From the NCBI GenBank assembly GCA_001825315.1, contig MHVR01000005.1:5761-46179 (forward strand): DNA of 40,419 nucleotides. The letters are read 5' to 3'. The DNA comes from Candidatus Zambryskibacteria bacterium RIFCSPHIGHO2_02_FULL_43_14 (GTDB lineage Bacteria > Patescibacteriota > Minisyncoccia > Phycocordibacterales > Zambryskibacteraceae). Under the pieces are notes generated by a model. That model saw nothing but the letters and a program-made list of their open reading frames with translations. It was not told the DNA's origin and did no database searches. The first letter of the stretch is position 1, and the number at the start of each line of letters is the position of its first letter. Below are positions 37,968 to 40,419 of the stretch, piece after piece. The position numbers and the translations under genes were made by a program.

Positions 37968-40043
37968 TCAACAAGATTTTATATCAATAACCTCGACGGC
38001 AACGGGTTCAGTCGGAATTTCGGTACTCTCTTCAGGAACAACTGTCTCCGGAATAATCGTCTCTTCAAGAATCATCTCTACTTGCCCAGCCGACGTATCT
38101 TCTACAACTTCAACAGAGGAAGAAATATCCAATAAAGACTGAGTCGAAGTGGATATTTTTATTTCTGGTTCTACAACCTCAATTTCTTCTATAGAAGTTG
38201 GGGATGGACCATTTGTTGCTGTAGGAGTAGATAAATCAAAAATGGGAGAAAATATATTTACCAATTCAACGGGGATAATTTCTGTGTTTTTTTCCAAAAC
38301 ATTATTTGACTTACCAGGTGTCGGTATTGGGTCTACAAATGAGCCAGTGCCATTAGGGATGCGCGCGTAAGATTTGTTACTTGGAATATTGCTACCATTG
38401 ACACAATCACCATCAGGATCTGAGGGAATCTCGTCATTTATCTCTCCAGAGGTAGGAATTAGATCACAATAATCATAGTCTGAAGTATATGCGTATGAAT
38501 CTTGAAGTATATTACTGGCGTTGAAGAGCTTCACTGTATCACCAGTATTATTCCATACTGATTTGTTCATATAAACTACGAGATAACCACTGGCAGGAAT
38601 AGTGGTCGTGGCTGGTAACGTATTTAGGTTTGTTATGTCTGTATTGCCCATACCGCCAGAAGCATCTTGTGTATACCAGCCACTAAGGTTAACGGGAGCC
38701 CCAGTAAGATTATATAGTTCGACCCATTCGCCTTGTGGTTTGTCACTACTGTCTGTCCCAAAATCGAAGATAAAGTCTGGATCACTTGCATCACAACTTG
38801 CGTTATTTTGGTCACTACAGAGTGGTCCGTCTGGACGTGGTAAGAATTCGTTGATAACGACAGAAGCCGCGATTGTTTCTGCTGTTATCGATATATGAAA
38901 TCGCTCTTCATCTCTGAAACCGCTAGTTTCAAATGACGGTACGCCGTCCATCCATGCTTTATAAATAAGATCAAATTCGCACGTTTCGCCCCCAGTTATC
39001 GACTGACCAGAGAGAACCGAGATGGCAAAATCCCAGAGGCCAAAATCCACTGTCGTTCCGACTGAAAATGCTGATAAGGCGCCGCTATATGAAAGCACGT
39101 CGCTTGTGGCACTAAGAGCAAGCGCATCACACAAACTATCATCGCCACCAGTCTTCTCATACTCTACAGTATATTGCGTTGGCAAGCTTCCAACTACCAA
39201 GGAAACATTGGTCTGGAACTGTGATTCATCACTAGTGCTATTACTAATAACCCCTTCAAACCCAGTGTTCGAGAGAATGATATCGAGAATGCCTGCATCG
39301 AAAACACTTCCGCTAGAACTTTCGGCGTCTGAAAAATACGAAGTCGTACCGCTGAATCCTGTAAAAATCAAACCTATGCCAAAGAAAATAAAAACACTTA
39401 TTGTAAAAGGCGCTTTTGTCTTTCTCTTGGTATTATCAGAATAGACAAAATAAACCGGTCGCAAGACATCATCCATCTGATGAATACGTTTAAGCACTTT
39501 ATTTGTGGGAACTTTGGTCGAATCCCCTTTCTTACGTCGGATTACCTTGCGAATTTCTTTCCCAATATCGATAATTTCGTTGAGAATAACTAGCGCGGCG
39601 GGAAATGCAATAAGAAGTATAAATCCGACCGGCTGTCTGGCGAAGTCTAATAGATAACCGACATTCGGCGCGGTGAAAATTACTTTTCCTATGACATCAT
39701 TTTTCTTGACAGACGTCGGATCAGGTTCTTCGTTAGCATCGCCTTTTGCTTGATATAAGATTTTGTCTTGTATTTCACTAATTGAGATTATGCGGTGAGT
39801 CGTTGGGTAAGAAATGGAACTATCTTCTCCGAAAGTTATAATGTCTCCCACGTTGTAGACAGAAGCAGGCTTGATCACCACAATACTACCGGTCTTAATA
39901 AATGGCTCCATTGAGCCAGATTTTACGATCTTAATTTCAATATTGCCTTTTATCGGCAGAAGCGGGGCAAAGAAAAGAGAGGCCACTCCCACAAGAAGAA
40001 ACATGAATATTCCGTATGTAGCTTTGGCTATGAATCTTTTCAT
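37968..40043 (-). CDS. SipW-type signal peptidase fused to TasA/camelysin-like segment and lamin-tail domain
   Basis: A 691-aa protein. Residues 10-32: membrane segment. 35-135: S26B (SipW/ER-type) signal peptidase with KSGSMEP (Ser44), THRI (His83) and KGDANEEPD (Asp102/108). ~137-158: membrane segment. 160-210: basic cytoplasmic linker. 213-232: membrane segment followed by TTSYFSDAESSSGSVFDAGIL, the signature of SipW substrates (TasA, camelysin). 265-390: camelysin-like beta domain (SLCDALALSA, CEFDLIYKAW). 394-580: lamin-tail domain (VVINEFLPRPDG, GEWVELYNLTGAPVNLSGWY, SGYLVVYMNKS). The tail is Thr/Glu-rich. The topology places protease and cleavage site on the same outer face. It lies 8 nt after the right-edge gene. 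Confidence 0.85.
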   Translation of the reverse strand: MKRFIAKATYGIFMFLLVGVASLFFAPLLPIKGNIEIKIVKSGSMEPFIKTGSIVVIKPASVYNVGDIITFGEDSSISYPTTHRIISISEIQDKILYQAKGDANEEPDPTSVKKNDVIGKVIFTAPNVGYLLDFARQPVGFILLIAFPAALVILNEIIDIGKEIRKVIRRKKGDSTKVPTNKVLKRIHQMDDVLRPVYFVYSDNTKRKTKAPFTISVFIFFGIGLIFTGFSGTTSYFSDAESSSGSVFDAGILDIILSNTGFEGVISNSTSDESQFQTNVSLVVGSLPTQYTVEYEKTGGDDSLCDALALSATSDVLSYSGALSAFSVGTTVDFGLWDFAISVLSGQSITGGETCEFDLIYKAWMDGVPSFETSGFRDEERFHISITAETIAASVVINEFLPRPDGPLCSDQNNASCDASDPDFIFDFGTDSSDKPQGEWVELYNLTGAPVNLSGWYTQDASGGMGNTDITNLNTLPATTTIPASGYLVVYMNKSVWNNTGDTVKLFNASNILQDSYAYTSDYDYCDLIPTSGEINDEIPSDPDGDCVNGSNIPSNKSYARIPNGTGSFVDPIPTPGKSNNVLEKNTEIIPVELVNIFSPIFDLSTPTATNGPSPTSIEEIEVVEPEIKISTSTQSLLDISSSVEVVEDTSAGQVEMILEETIIPETVVPEESTEIPTEPVAVEVIDIKSC

Positions 40044-40051
40044 TTATTTAA

Positions 40052-40419
40052 TTAATTCCATCTGTTCCACCTAAATCGATTAAACCAGCCCGTAATACCA
40101 TGATTAATATTCCTCTTGTCTTTTTTATCATCGTGGCCATCATAGTCATTGTTGGAGTGATCATCGTCATCATCTTCATCGTCATATCCGCCACTCATCG
40201 AGAGCGGGCAGAAAATGGTATTCTGTTCTTCGAACAAATCTTTTAAAGTCTCATAATCTCCTCCGGGATAAACGGCGTTGAACATGTTTATCACTTCCGC
40301 AACTGTATAGGCGAAGTCTATGTCAGGATTGGCTGCGTTAAGAAGCGCGGCTACAGTTTGTCTGCCAAGCGCGTTAAGCCCTCCCCCGCCCTGATTCAAA
40401 ACTTGCAGGAGCGACTTAT
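40052..40419 (-). CDS. C-terminal part of a surface protein (runs off right edge)
   Basis: The frame is open to the window edge (KSLLQVLNQGGGG...), so the track start at 40399 is not the real start. The conserved block GGGGLNALGRQTVAALLNAANPD, FAYTVAEVINMF, DYETLKDLFEEQN and CPL is a C-terminal module I recall from extracellular proteins of CPR and other bacteria. It ends in an Asp-rich stretch (YDDEDDDDDHSNNDYDGHDD), possibly calcium-binding, and a Trp/Arg tail (GWFNRFRWNRWN). Directly upstream of the SipW fusion gene, it is a candidate substrate or partner. Confidence 0.7.
   Translation of the reverse strand, partial: KSLLQVLNQGGGGLNALGRQTVAALLNAANPDIDFAYTVAEVINMFNAVYPGGDYETLKDLFEEQNTIFCPLSMSGGYDDEDDDDDHSNNDYDGHDDKKDKRNINHGITGWFNRFRWNRWN

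Overview
The window looks like a chromosomal segment of a Candidate Phyla Radiation (Patescibacteria) bacterium, probably of the Parcubacteria type. The evidence is the compact layout with many ATGA/TAATG overlaps, small or trimmed translation factors (a 263-aa release factor 1 without its N-terminal domain and a 150-aa EF-Ts), glycolysis joined to the non-oxidative pentose phosphate pathway, a SipW/TasA/lamin-tail type surface protein, and many family members known mainly from such genomes. TGA is used as a stop (rpmE, fba, rnj), so the code is the standard bacterial one, not the UGA=Gly code of Gracilibacteria/SR1. This placement is inference; there is no 16S rRNA gene in the window.

Layout. 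1-1.4 kb: the start of a secreted protein running off the left edge, and a glycine-rich secreted protein resembling phage tail fibres. 1.5-6.8 kb (minus strand): a translation block (speD, rplY, a transglycosylase, rpmE, prfA, rpsB, tsf, a small membrane protein, tRNA-Thr). 6.9-14.3 kb: central carbon metabolism, with fba plus an FAD oxidase, a divergent PfkB sugar kinase, and an operon gapA-rpiB-rpe-transketolase N-transketolase C. 14.3-17.2 kb: DUF192, an RRM RNA-binding protein, a DUF2975/HTH pair, tRNA-Ser and a PaaX/Cas2-like regulator. 17.3-21.3 kb: LemA-HtpX-GGDEF and GroES-GroEL. 21.4-26.4 kb (plus strand): secG, a peptide-binding protein, RNase J and an MFS protein. 26.4-31.4 kb (minus): pspC, a phosphoribosyltransferase, a small ORF, pyrG, a Kef antiporter and a transglutaminase-like protein, almost all overlapping.

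31.4-34.0 kb is the accessory part: tRNA-Gln, a GIY-YIG protein, a REP-associated tyrosine transposase (RAYT) with five copies of its likely REP hairpin, a GDSL hydrolase whose 3' end was replaced by the RAYT/REP unit, a 5'-truncated gene remnant next to a REP copy, a second unrelated palindrome, and a 27-bp direct repeat. 34.0-40.4 kb is a cell-envelope region: a META-domain protein, a secreted metzincin-like protein, a cupredoxin, ftsE-ftsX, and a 691-aa protein fusing a SipW-type signal peptidase to a TasA/camelysin-like segment and a lamin-tail domain.

The strongest window-wide signal is promoter placement. For about 17 genes a recognisable -10 box (often with a TGn extension or a -35 at 16-17 bp) lies so close to the start codon that the predicted transcript begins 0-4 nt from it. 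That suggests leaderless or near-leaderless mRNAs are the rule for first genes of operons here. Other points of interest are the self-contained SipW/substrate fusion, palindromic elements inserted in frame into rpiB and the FAD oxidase gene, and paired palindromic sites flanking the PaaX/Cas2-like gene. All calls come from reading the sequence by eye; no database search was run.
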